44,428 nucleotides of DNA from positions 1-44,428 of the forward strand of contig JAABST010000037.1 in the NCBI GenBank assembly GCA_011390275.1. The letters are read 5' to 3'. Shown here piece by piece: positions 7,045 through 15,398 of this stretch (position 1 is its first letter; each line of letters opens with the position of its first letter). Made by a program: the position numbers and the translations under genes. Source of the stretch: Geitlerinema sp. S16. GTDB lineage: Bacteria; Cyanobacteriota; Cyanobacteriia; Cyanobacteriales; Geitlerinemataceae. The notes beneath the pieces are model-generated. The model was not told where the DNA came from, did not search any database, and saw only the letters and a program-made list of their open reading frames with translations.

Positions 7045-9093
7045 TTGACTCCAGTGAGGCAGAAGTACGTGGGCTTTGGTGACTCGACGGCGAAGAAAGG
7101 ACGATCGCGCCATGCTCGTATGGTTGTGGCTAGCGTGATGGCGATGACCTGTGGCCGCGTTGACTATATAAATGCTGCGGAGATCGCTCACCCGATTTCT
7201 AATGTTGAGCAACGGGATGCACGCGCCGAGCGATCGCGGCTGCGTCTCGATCCGGCTCGACGGATCGCGGCATCCGACTCCACGTCCAGCCCGATTGAAC
7301 CGACAATGCTGCACGTCAATCCTCGGACGGGTAACGATCAGACGGGTGACGGTAGCCTCGCTCAACCGTTTCAAACCATCACTCATGCGCTCGATCGCGC
7401 TCGTTCTAATACGATCGTTGTCCTTGCGCCGGGACGATATAGCGAGACGAGCGGCGAACAGTTTCCGATTCAGTTGCGATCGGGGGTCACGGTCTACGGT
7501 GAGCCGGATCGTCGCGGTGATGGGATCGAGATTGTGGGGGGTGGCTGGCTGATGACGCCGACGGCGGGCGAGCAAAGCGTCACGATTTTGGGGTTTGATG
7601 GCGCGGGTTTAAGTGGCGTTACGGTGCGTAATCCCGATGGGAGCGCGATTTGGGTGGCGGGGGGAATGCCCTGGATTGTGGGGAATACGATCGTTGATAA
7701 TGCTCGTCATGGCATCGTCGCCCATGACGGCACGCCCTATATTTTCAATAATCGGTTTGATGATAACGACGGCTCGGATCTGGAGTTTTCCGATCGCGCG
7801 ACGCCGCAGCTCCAGGATAATCAGCTCGATCGTCGCAACGACCAATCGATCGGCTACTTCGCGATCGAAGCCGAACCGGCGATCGTTGCAGCCACTCCGC
7901 CGACCTCGTTGCGTGACGCAGGCTCCACGACTCCCGCGCCGCGACGTTTAGATGCTCAGCCCCCGCTCCAGCCCCGTCCCCAATCCCAGCCCAGCGAAAT
8001 TGTCGCTTGGCAAGCTGAAACGAGTTTTCCGCCGATTGTTACCCCAAGTGACTCCTTGGCTGGCCGCGCTCCTGCCCAACTCGATCCAACGATGGCTCGA
8101 TCGCTCCCCCTCGATCCCGATCTCGCCGCTCCGATCGAAAATCGCGCGAACAGTGTGCGTTCATCAGGCAACACCGGCAATACCGGCTCGTTTGAGACCG
8201 AAGTTCTCTCGATCGCCCCGTCGCCTCCGGCGAGAACCAGTGTCCGACGTTTACCGGCAGCGCCCAGTGTGCCAACCGTCAGTCCGGTCACGAATTCTGT
8301 TGCCAGTTCTCGCCCAAGCGAGGCGGATTTAGCCGCGAGTTCCACAAATTCTATAAGTTCCGCGAATTCCGCGAATTCCACAAATTCCACAGCGCCGATT
8401 GTCGCCTGGGGAACGCCAACATCTTCCGCCACCGATTTCACCAACACGGCGGCGGCTTCCCGTTCGACTGCGACCACATCCGGGACGCCGACGACCCTAC
8501 TACGCTGGGACGCACTCGAACGCTCTACCCCGATCGCATCGAGCGAACTACCGCCACCGATCGTCAATCCTGCCGCCACATCTTCCAACCCGATCGCCCG
8601 TCCTGACTCGAACATCATCGCCAGCGAGACAGCGATGTCGAGACCCGCTCCCGTCCCGATCCGTGCGTCCATCGAGCCGCTCGATCGCGCCAATCTCCCC
8701 CTCGCCTACGCACCGAACAACGTTTCTCCAACCTGGCCGCAACCACGCCCGACGAGTATTCCTGGCCTGATTCCGCTGCCGGTTCCAGACCCCAATCCGC
8801 CCATCGGTGAAGGTGGCGCATTACCCCCTCCCCCTTCGATCTCGGCCAGCCTGGATAATATTCCGCCCGGTCTCTCTCTCTCGTCTGCCCCGCAACAGGT
8901 TCGCTATCGCGTGTTGGTTGATACGAGCGTTGGTCTTGAGCGCGTTCGGGCGATCGCGGGGAGCGCGTTTACGACGCAGATTGACGGGCGCGAGGCGATC
9001 CAGGCGGGAGTGTTTCGCGATCGGTGGCGTGCGGATCAGCTCGTCGGCGATTTACAAGCCGATGGTCTAACGGCCTGGACTGCCGAATTCTAG
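7045..9093 (+). CDS. Exported beta-helix (DUF1565) protein with low-complexity linker and SPOR-like C-terminus
   Basis: A 682-residue protein in three parts. (1) About residues 88-265: a DUF1565/right-handed beta-helix module. It opens with HVNPRTGNDQTGDGS and IVVLAPGRYSE, and its later coils carry N-x-I/F repeats (GNTIVDN, NNRFDDN). (2) About 270-610: a long Pro/Ser/Thr/Ala-rich linker with a Ser-Asn-Ser-Thr run encoded by a 9-bp tandem repeat (about 8337-8391). (3) The last ~65 residues (RYRVLVD...GVFRDRWRADQLVGDLQADG) look like a SPOR peptidoglycan-binding fold. A basic stretch, KKGRSRHAR, and a short hydrophobic run near residues 26-34 suggest export. The start is uncertain: TTG 7045, or ATG 7120 giving 657 residues. 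Probably a periplasmic or wall-associated protein; substrate unknown. Confidence 0.8.
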   Translation: MTPVRQKYVGFGDSTAKKGRSRHARMVVASVMAMTCGRVDYINAAEIAHPISNVEQRDARAERSRLRLDPARRIAASDSTSSPIEPTMLHVNPRTGNDQTGDGSLAQPFQTITHALDRARSNTIVVLAPGRYSETSGEQFPIQLRSGVTVYGEPDRRGDGIEIVGGGWLMTPTAGEQSVTILGFDGAGLSGVTVRNPDGSAIWVAGGMPWIVGNTIVDNARHGIVAHDGTPYIFNNRFDDNDGSDLEFSDRATPQLQDNQLDRRNDQSIGYFAIEAEPAIVAATPPTSLRDAGSTTPAPRRLDAQPPLQPRPQSQPSEIVAWQAETSFPPIVTPSDSLAGRAPAQLDPTMARSLPLDPDLAAPIENRANSVRSSGNTGNTGSFETEVLSIAPSPPARTSVRRLPAAPSVPTVSPVTNSVASSRPSEADLAASSTNSISSANSANSTNSTAPIVAWGTPTSSATDFTNTAAASRSTATTSGTPTTLLRWDALERSTPIASSELPPPIVNPAATSSNPIARPDSNIIASETAMSRPAPVPIRASIEPLDRANLPLAYAPNNVSPTWPQPRPTSIPGLIPLPVPDPNPPIGEGGALPPPPSISASLDNIPPGLSLSSAPQQVRYRVLVDTSVGLERVRAIAGSAFTTQIDGREAIQAGVFRDRWRADQLVGDLQADGLTAWTAEF

Positions 9094-9174
9094 CGCCGCA
9101 ATCGGGTTTTTGGCTCCATCGCAATAATGGATTAGAAGTCTTACTAGTGGAGCGACCCACCTAAAATAGCGCCA

Positions 9175-9246
9175 GTAGGGTGGGCATTGCCCACCATAAC
9201 GGATACGGATTCGTGGGTTAACCGTGGTGGGCACTGCCCACCCTAC
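9175..9246. repeat. MITE-like palindromic element, copy 1 (72 bp)
   Basis: Terminal inverted repeats of 21 bp (9175-9195 and 9226-9246; 20 of 21 positions match) start GTAGGGTGGGCA and contain GGGCA/TGCCC palindromes. The 30-bp core is similar to a second copy near 38.2 kb. No target duplication is obvious. There is no coding capacity. Confidence 0.8.
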
Positions 9247-9278
9247 GGATACTCACCCTAAATGTTCTGAGATATCGA

Positions 9279-9521
9279 CTAAAACGTCGTGAGCTGATCG
9301 AGACGTAGCCACATGTTTGGCGTCGGAACAGCGCCAAATTTTAACAGCGCGTAATCCCCCTCCACTTCGAGGATTTCGCCGCGTGTTTCAAACAAATATG
9401 ACGGTAGCCGCGTGTCGCTTGCCGTTGCCTCGACACTGTTTTCTAACTGTTCGCGCACAACGCGGACGAAGGAGCCACGCTTGAGCGGCGTGGGTTTCTG
9501 AGCTGCGGTAGGGTCTGCCAT
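9279..9521 (-). CDS. ndhO: NAD(P)H-quinone oxidoreductase subunit O
   Basis: An 80-residue subunit of the cyanobacterial/plastid NDH-1 complex, on its cytoplasmic side near the ferredoxin-docking module; NDH-1 drives cyclic electron flow and respiration in thylakoids. The N-terminus MADPTAAQKPTPLKRGSFV, the SYLFETRGEILEVEGDYALL core and the VPTPNMWLRLDQL tail are typical of NdhO, and length fits (about 70-80). The frame stays open upstream to 9713, but the family homology begins at the ATG at 9521. It lies 113 bp downstream of mutM on the same strand, so co-transcription is possible. Other ndh genes are absent from the window, as usual for ndhO. Confidence 0.95.
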   Translation of the reverse strand: MADPTAAQKPTPLKRGSFVRVVREQLENSVEATASDTRLPSYLFETRGEILEVEGDYALLKFGAVPTPNMWLRLDQLTTF

Positions 9522-9634
9522 GATATTCAGAATGAAGGACGTTGTCGAGATATTTGACGAATGGTATCGGTTAACCTTGCCTACCACAGCACGATCGCCC
9601 GCAACGGTAGGCACGATCCATCGTACTGAATTCG

Positions 9635-10585
9635 TCAACATTTGGGCTGACACTGCGGACAAAAATGCGCCGATCGCCCCGCCAAGCGAACCCGCTCGAT
9701 CGGAGTTTGGCACACCGAGCAGGGCTGCCCTGTGCGGTTGTAGACCCGCGCGATCCCGCCGTAGCGTCCATTGGTTCCCGTCACGCCGACAAAATCGCTA
9801 AAGGTTGTGCCGCCCAGGGCGATCGAATCATTCAGCACGCGCACTATATTTTGGCGGAGTGCCTCGATGTTCGTAGGCGCGAGGTCACAGCACAGCGTTG
9901 TCGATCGAATCCCGCTCAGAAACAGCGCCTCATCCGCATAGATATTGCCGACACCTGCGACGATCGACTGATCGAGCAGCGCATTCTTGATCGGTCGCTT
10001 GCGGTGCGCCAAGGCCGTGGCAAAAGCGGCCACCGTAAACTCCTCTGAAAGCGGCTCCGGCCCAAGTTTGCACAACCCCGTCACGATCTCCGGCTCGGCT
10101 ATCCCGGCTGGAATCCACCACATTTGCCCAAACGTCCGCGTATCGACGAAACGCAGCTCACGCTCAAGAGGACGATCCTCGCGATCGACCTTGTCGATGG
10201 GTTGTTCCGATTGATCCGATTGATCCGGTTGATTCAATTTCACGCGATCCAGCTCCACGTGATCTAATTCTACGAACAGCCGGACACGCGTGTGTTTCTG
10301 TAACGGTGCAGCGCGATCGCACCACAGCAACTGTCCCGTCATGCGCAAATGCACCCCAAAGCCGCAGGTCGTCCGATCGGCTCGCTCCAAATCCGAGAGC
10401 AAATACTTCCCCCGTCGCCGCCACTGGCGAAACGTCGCGCCCGATAGTCCAGCGAGAAACGCCGCGCTCGTCTCTGGATACGCCACCGTTCGATCGAGCA
10501 AAACCTCTCCGCCCGTGATCCGATAGCCGATCGTGTTCGCTTCGAGACCTCGTCGCACCGTTTCAACTTCAGGCAATTCAGGCAT
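9635..10585 (-). CDS. mutM: Formamidopyrimidine-DNA glycosylase (8-oxoguanine repair)
   Basis: A 316-residue bifunctional DNA glycosylase/AP lyase that removes 8-oxoguanine and Fapy lesions. Start is the ATG at 10585, giving MPELPEVE: after Met removal the Pro is the catalytic N-terminal nucleophile and the Glu the catalytic acid, so the ATG three codons upstream is wrong. Lys60 (RRRGKYLL) is the conserved active-site Lys. The C-terminal zinc finger is complete (CSVCQTP ... FCPQCQ), with the DNA-contacting Arg in AGRSAHF. Oddity: an extra ~35 acidic and Gln-rich residues (about 108-143), encoded partly by small tandem repeats (about 10203-10235), make it longer than the usual 270-290. It lies between psaE and ndhO. 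Confidence 0.96.
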   Translation of the reverse strand: MPELPEVETVRRGLEANTIGYRITGGEVLLDRTVAYPETSAAFLAGLSGATFRQWRRRGKYLLSDLERADRTTCGFGVHLRMTGQLLWCDRAAPLQKHTRVRLFVELDHVELDRVKLNQPDQSDQSEQPIDKVDREDRPLERELRFVDTRTFGQMWWIPAGIAEPEIVTGLCKLGPEPLSEEFTVAAFATALAHRKRPIKNALLDQSIVAGVGNIYADEALFLSGIRSTTLCCDLAPTNIEALRQNIVRVLNDSIALGGTTFSDFVGVTGTNGRYGGIARVYNRTGQPCSVCQTPIERVRLAGRSAHFCPQCQPKC

Positions 10586-10661
10586 GATCGTCAAGACCGA
10601 GAAACATCAAAATTAAACCCACGACACCAAACCCACACAATTCCATACAACATCAAATCCG

Positions 10662-10695
10662 CAAAAATAAACGCGCAAGCCCAAAGCCGCGCGTT
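10662..10695 (-). terminator. Intrinsic terminator after psaE
   Basis: On the minus strand: AACGCGC, a 12-nt loop, GCGCGTT, then TATTTTTG (7-bp GC-rich stem plus U-tract). It lies 40 bp past the psaE stop and separates psaE from mutM. Confidence 0.8.
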
Positions 10696-10735
10696 AACAA
10701 AATAAAGCTGATAATTGCAAGCAAGCCGACGTATC

Positions 10736-10948
10736 TTAGCCGACGACTTCGAGTTCGTTTTCGGCAAAGTTGTTGGTGTTAATACCGCCAGCGGAACCGC
10801 TAAAGCCGTTATAGTTAACCGTTTCAAAACGGACAATTACGGGATAGATGATGCCGCTTTGGTCTACTGTTGCAACAGTGCCAACTTCGCGATACCAGTA
10901 GGACTCTTTGCGGAGAATCCGCACTTTCGCACCACGTTTAATAGACAT
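10736..10948 (-). CDS. psaE: Photosystem I reaction centre subunit IV
   Basis: A 70-residue PsaE, a small SH3-like beta-barrel on the cytoplasmic (stromal) face of photosystem I. By family it helps ferredoxin docking and cyclic electron flow. [38 protein letters not shown] and [16 protein letters not shown] are diagnostic. Length is normal. The start ATG is at 10948. It is flanked upstream by about 270 bp of spacer that must hold its promoter; I could not place a convincing -10/-35 or a light-responsive box. A terminator follows, so it is probably transcribed alone. Confidence 0.98.
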   Translation of the reverse strand: MSIKRGAKVRILRKESYWYREVGTVATVDQSGIIYPVIVRFETVNYNGFSGSAGGINTNNFAENELEVVG

Positions 10949-11215
10949 AATTTACGTTTTCCGATGATTAATGAGGCTGATCGATAAAATGCCAGGATAG
11001 TGGAACGTTCGACCGATCGGCATCGCGTAACACGATCGCCATGAATCGGAACGATCGAGCCATACCGCGTGCGAACGGACGCAAACCCGCTCCCTGACCG
11101 CTGCCAAGGCATTAGTACCCAGATTACTACCGCACTCTCGCGATCGTCCGGTGAATCTCTTTAAGTTTTATTGCTTACGCTGTTTTAACGGCTGTTGCGT
11201 TACTTCACACGCAGC

Positions 11216-11716
11216 TTATTCACTGCCAATGACGTACTTTTGCCACTCGGGATGTGAACCACTGCGTAAGTACTTTCTGACTTCAAAAAATAGGCTGCTG
11301 TGGGGGCGACGTGGCTGATGCGCGAGGGGCATCTCGGCTTCTTCGGGCGTACGGTTCCCCTTCCTGACGTTGCAGCGCACACAGGCCGTCACCAAGTTTT
11401 CCCAGGTATCGCCACCGCGACGCGATCGGGGAAAAACATGATCGAGCGTTAAATCATCGCCGGTACAGCCGCAATATTGACAGGTATGACAGTCACGAGC
11501 AAACACATTGCGTCGTGTGAGCGGAATTTCTTTGTAAGGAAGACGCACGTAGTACCGCAGTCTAATCACGGTTGGGAGCGGTACATCGGGATAGATAAAT
11601 CGCCCGTTGTGTTCGATTTGCTCGGCTTTTCCCTTAATCACGAGCACGATCGCCCGCTGCCAGTTCGTAATGTTGAGCGGTTCGTAGGACGCGTTAAGGA
11701 CTAGAACCTTACTCAT
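11216..11716 (-). CDS. HNH endonuclease family protein
   Basis: A 166-residue protein. The N-terminal half (VLVLNASYEPLNITNWQRA) is the conserved leader of a very widespread cyanobacterial/actinobacterial HNH family. The HNH motif spans about residues 79-118: zinc cysteines C79/C82 and C112/C115, catalytic DH at 92-93, and the Asn residues of ENLV and RCN. The family is normally stand-alone and chromosomal, not an intron or restriction nuclease, and its role is not settled (possibly DNA repair). Start ATG at 11716. It sits upstream of psaE on the same strand with a 267-bp gap, so it is probably independent. Confidence 0.93.
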   Translation of the reverse strand: MSKVLVLNASYEPLNITNWQRAIVLVIKGKAEQIEHNGRFIYPDVPLPTVIRLRYYVRLPYKEIPLTRRNVFARDCHTCQYCGCTGDDLTLDHVFPRSRRGGDTWENLVTACVRCNVRKGNRTPEEAEMPLAHQPRRPHSSLFFEVRKYLRSGSHPEWQKYVIGSE

Positions 11717-11884
11717 GATCGTAAAGAGACGACGCGCTTTAGGGTTGTGTCCCCAAAGATTAACACATCTACTTTTGAAGAGTTAGGCAGATAAAAAACT
11801 CGAATTGAACACCCAACCAAACGCACATCTTTAGCCAAAATGGTGTTGCTCTGACCGTCACAATTTTCCAGAAACTCGTTGTCC

Positions 11885-12226
11885 TCAGGGGGCGGTAACT
11901 CCAGCCGCTGACACCGGAATATCGCGAATTAACCCAGATTTTTTATTTTTAGTGCAAAACGACTCGACGATATTTTTGCGTACCTCTTGATCAAAATGTG
12001 CCGCGACCTCAATCTCAGTTTGCTGTTCACAATCTTGCAGCGTTTCAAACGAGACCATGCCATCCGTTGCCTCATCCAAGCCTTGATGGTGATGGATGGC
12101 ACTGGCAAGCCCAAACGTTCCTAGCGCAAACATACATGCACAAACCAGCATAATGCCACTTAGATTTTGCGCCTTCTCAAGGTCTCGCACAGTCTCTTCT
12201 CCGCAAAAATATTGAGGCGACATCAT
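11885..12226 (-). CDS. Small single-span membrane protein, unknown
   Basis: A 113-residue protein: a short polar N-terminus with Cys8, a single hydrophobic span (about 24-44, MLVCACMFALGTFGLASAI), a His/acid-rich linker (HHHQGLDEATDG), and a polar C-terminal part with two Cys. I recognise no family. The layout and some C-terminal spacing resemble the minus-strand protein at 21886-22179 (see findings). The start ATG-ATG at 12226 has a weak GAGG about 10 nt upstream. Two 17-nt direct repeats lie 53-101 bp upstream of the start. The frame is convincing by length and by its membrane segment, but codon evidence is modest, so this is a moderate call. Confidence 0.5.
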   Translation of the reverse strand: MMSPQYFCGEETVRDLEKAQNLSGIMLVCACMFALGTFGLASAIHHHQGLDEATDGMVSFETLQDCEQQTEIEVAAHFDQEVRKNIVESFCTKNKKSGLIRDIPVSAAGVTAP

Positions 12227-12278
12227 TGAGTCCCGACCTCATGTACACACCAGAATAATAGTTATTCCCGATCGCCTC

Positions 12279-12327
12279 ATGAAGATTACGTAAAGATAGA
12301 GGGATTTTCTATGAAGACTACGTAAAG
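12279..12327. promoter_or_regulatory. Pair of 17-nt direct repeats upstream of the small membrane protein
   Basis: ATGAAGATTACGTAAAG (12279-12295) and ATGAAGACTACGTAAAG (12311-12327) differ at one base. They are 32 bp apart (three helical turns). Position upstream of the 12226 start suggests a binding site for a dimeric or tandem-binding regulator (inference). Confidence 0.45.
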
Positions 12328-12656
12328 TTTAGTGATTGATCAACAAGCAAGCTGCGTGGTTATACGAATGAGTGAGTTACAGTCTGAAATCAGTACGGAA
12401 ATACTATCTTGTGTAAGAGTTCTATATCTTTCGTGGTAAAGCCTCTGATGATCGGCCTTGGCAACAACTCTCTTCGTTTTCGGGTGTGTTGCACTTCACC
12501 AAGAATCTTTTGACATTAATTACGACTTGTCTATCGCTTCAACGCTCTGCACCACCACAGCACCCAATACGCAAATCATGATCCCCCCACGATCGCCCGA
12601 GCCAAAATCCCCCGCGTAAACTAGAACAAACCCCGCAGCCCCCCGCTAAATCGGCC

Positions 12657-14369
12657 ATGAACATCGCGATCGCCCAGCTCAACCCCACCGTCGGCGACCT
12701 CAGCGGCAACGCCGATCGCATCCTCGCCGCCGCCCAGCACGCCACCCAAAACACAGCCGACAGCGCCCTCCTACTCACCCCCGAACTCTCCATCTGCGGC
12801 TACCCCCCCCGCGACCTGCTGCTCGACCCCAGCTTCATCGACGCGATGGACACCACCGTCCGCGATCTCGCCCATCGCCTGCCGCCCGAACTCGCCGTCC
12901 TGGTGGGCATCGCTGTCCGCAATCCCGACGCCGATCGTGAAGGCGGCAAAGCCCTGTTTAACAGCATTGCGCTGCTACAGCACGGCACGATCGCCAAAAT
13001 CTTCCATAAACGACTGCTGCCGACCTACGACGTATTCGACGAAAATCGCTACTTCGAGCCAGACCCGAACGCAGACGTAACGCGCAATATGTTTACGCTC
13101 AAAGCCGCAGGGCAAACCCAGACGATCGGCGTGACCATTTGCGAAGACCTGTGGAATGACGAAGCCTTTTGGGGCAAGCGCAACTATCGCGTTAACCCGA
13201 TCGCCGACCTCGCCGCAGCGGGCGTCGATGCGATCGTCAACCTCTCCGCCTCACCCTATACCCTGCGAAAACAGGCACTCCGCGAAGCGATGTTATGTGA
13301 CGCCGCCCAGCGTTACAGCCTGCCAATTTTTTATGCCAACCAGGTCGGCGGCAACGATGACCTGATTTTTGACGGCAATAGTGTTGTGGTCGATCGCACC
13401 GGCGCGATCATCGCCCGTGCCGCCCACTGCCAAACCGACGCGATCGGCGCCGCGATCGATTCCCAAACCCAAACCCAAACCCCCACACCGACGACGATCG
13501 CGCCCTACCCCGACGACGATAACGCCGAAATTTGGGCGGCGCTGGTGTTGGGCGTCGGTGATTATGCCCGCAAATGTGGATTTTCGCGGGCGGTTTTGGG
13601 GCTGAGTGGCGGGATCGATTCCACCCTGGTGGCGGCGATCGCAGCGGAAGCCCTCGGCGCGGAAAACGTTCTCGGCGTGCTGATGTCGTCGCCCTACACG
13701 TCCCAAGCCTCGGTCGATGACGCGATCGCCCTGGCGGAAAATCTCGGCATCCAAACCCAAACCCTACCGATCGCGCCGATGATGGACGGCTTTGATCAGT
13801 CCCTCGACCCGCTCTTCGCCGGAACCGAACCGGGCGTCGCGGAGGAGAACTTACAATCACGGATTCGCGGCACGCTGTTGATGGCGATCGCCAATAAATT
13901 CGGCTATTTATTACTCTCCACGGGCAATAAATCCGAGGTTGCGGTCGGCTATTGCACGCTCTATGGCGATATGAATGGCGGCTTGGCGGTGATTGCCGAT
14001 GTGCCGAAAACGCGGGTGTATGCGCTGTGTGAGTGGATTAATCGCGATCGTAATCATGAACTTGTGCCGCGTAACGTCCTCGAAAAACCCCCCAGCGCCG
14101 AACTGCGCCCCGACCAGCGCGACAGCGACTCCCTACCCGACTACGACACCCTCGACGACATCCTCGATCGCCTCGTCCACAGCCACCAATCCGCCGACCA
14201 AATCATCGCCGCCGGACACGATCGCGCCACCGTCGAGCGCATCATCGCCCTCGTCACCCGCGCCGAATTTAAACGCCGTCAGGCCGCTCCGGGTCTGAAA
14301 ATCACCGATCGCGCCTTTGGGACAGGTTGGCGAATGCCGATCGCGGCGCGACGGACGGCGTCGGTTTAA
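12657..14369 (+). CDS. nadE: Glutamine-dependent NAD+ synthetase
   Basis: A 570-residue two-domain enzyme converting nicotinic acid adenine dinucleotide to NAD+ with ATP and glutamine. The N-terminal nitrilase-type glutaminase has its Glu-Lys-Cys triad visible: E43 (LLTPELSICGYPPRD), Lys in FHKRLLPTYDVFDE, and Cys in VTICEDLW. The C-terminal synthetase has the PP-loop GLSGGIDST and the STGNKSEVAVGY and PSAELRPDQ signatures. The join between domains contains a Thr/Gln/Pro run from a small CCCAAA tandem repeat. Length is usual for the glutamine-dependent form. Start ATG at 12657, in an unusually C-rich leader without a Shine-Dalgarno. It acts alone in the cytoplasm at the last step of NAD synthesis. 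Confidence 0.97.
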   Translation: MNIAIAQLNPTVGDLSGNADRILAAAQHATQNTADSALLLTPELSICGYPPRDLLLDPSFIDAMDTTVRDLAHRLPPELAVLVGIAVRNPDADREGGKALFNSIALLQHGTIAKIFHKRLLPTYDVFDENRYFEPDPNADVTRNMFTLKAAGQTQTIGVTICEDLWNDEAFWGKRNYRVNPIADLAAAGVDAIVNLSASPYTLRKQALREAMLCDAAQRYSLPIFYANQVGGNDDLIFDGNSVVVDRTGAIIARAAHCQTDAIGAAIDSQTQTQTPTPTTIAPYPDDDNAEIWAALVLGVGDYARKCGFSRAVLGLSGGIDSTLVAAIAAEALGAENVLGVLMSSPYTSQASVDDAIALAENLGIQTQTLPIAPMMDGFDQSLDPLFAGTEPGVAEENLQSRIRGTLLMAIANKFGYLLLSTGNKSEVAVGYCTLYGDMNGGLAVIADVPKTRVYALCEWINRDRNHELVPRNVLEKPPSAELRPDQRDSDSLPDYDTLDDILDRLVHSHQSADQIIAAGHDRATVERIIALVTRAEFKRRQAAPGLKITDRAFGTGWRMPIAARRTASV

Positions 14370-14764
14370 ATCCTCCGGTTGGAATTGGAATGCGTTGGAA
14401 TTCCGTTGCAATCCAGATATGGACGAAAAATTGATATCGGTTGGAATTGAGGGTCTGGGGGGTGATGTTAGAGGCTGACACGAAACTCATGTCCCGTCGC
14501 TCCTCCCAAGAATGCCCAAACCGTGACAACTCAGAGCGTGAGAACAATCCGAAACAACACATCAAATAAAATTTTGATGAACATCTGGAAACTCAAAGGT
14601 AACCTTGTAGTTTAGTAGGGATAGGACAATTGAAAAAACGGCATACGCGAATTCATCGCCCGTCCCCTTTTCAGTTATGGCACTCGCTTAACGTATTCGG
14701 CTAACGTGCAACGATAGCATTCTTGATCCTCCGATCATCCCCCCACGCGCATCGCATCTCAATC
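14370..14764. other. Spacer with GTTGGAATT repeats
   Basis: No gene seen. GTTGGAATT occurs three times (14378-14386, 14394-14402, 14440-14448) just after nadE. The rest shows no terminator or clear promoter. Confidence 0.5.
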
Positions 14765-15385
14765 ATGGCTAACCCATCCCCCGACCACGCTGATTCCGCC
14801 GTCAAAGCTCAGGTTGAATTCGCCCTGCTCGATCGACTTCACCTCGAAGATGACTCCCCCTACGCTTGGCAGTCGCTCGAATTCCACCCACAGCTTGATC
14901 GCGATCTGGCGATCGACGATAGCGATCTGGGCTGGACGGAGGAGGCGATCGAGGCCGGAGCCACCCGATTTTTTCAGACGCTTGATGGTCTCTGGGACAA
15001 AGCGAGCGTCGATACTGCCGAGGTGACGTCACCGCTGGCTCGTCTTCGTGAGCGCTTTGGGGATCGGGTTCCGGCGGATCTGCTGACCACGATCATCGAT
15101 CGAGCTGCCGCGCTAACGGGCAAGGTCGAGCGCAGTGGCCAGGCGGCGATCGCGCAATTGATTAGCTGTGTAGATGGTTCGATTGCGGGTTGGTCGTCGG
15201 ATGATTGGCGCACGATCGCGCGACCCTATGCCTTAGCGATGCGCGATCAATCCGCGCGATCGGCGGTGAGCGAAGATGTGGCTTGGGATGACCTTTCCAA
15301 GATTGAACGTGCCAAACTCAGCCTAGAGATCACCCTGGCGGCACTGGAAGAATTACAGCTTGATGATGCCCAGCTAGACGACTAA
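14765..15385 (+). CDS. Hypothetical cyanobacterial protein
   Basis: A 206-residue soluble, acidic protein with no membrane span, signal peptide or motif that I recognise. It has an Asp/Trp-rich N-terminal third (FALLDRLHLEDDSPYAWQSLEFHPQLDRDL), a helical middle, and a C-terminal AKLSLEITLAALEELQLDD. The layout looks like a conserved cyanobacterial protein of unknown function. The start is the ATG at 14765; a frame extending to 14723 is less likely because the leader residues are unlike the rest. It converges with the cyclase gene and ends only 13 bp from it, with no room for a separate terminator. Confidence 0.72.
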   Translation: MANPSPDHADSAVKAQVEFALLDRLHLEDDSPYAWQSLEFHPQLDRDLAIDDSDLGWTEEAIEAGATRFFQTLDGLWDKASVDTAEVTSPLARLRERFGDRVPADLLTTIIDRAAALTGKVERSGQAAIAQLISCVDGSIAGWSSDDWRTIARPYALAMRDQSARSAVSEDVAWDDLSKIERAKLSLEITLAALEELQLDDAQLDD

Positions 15386-15398
15386 ATCGAAATCATAC

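Noticed and set aside
10591..10836. 81-codon minus-strand frame across the psaE terminator
   Set aside because: Overlaps psaE in another frame and runs through a clear terminator.
12510..12540. TTGACA as the nadE promoter
   Set aside because: No acceptable -10 at 16-18 bp spacing; left out as a feature.
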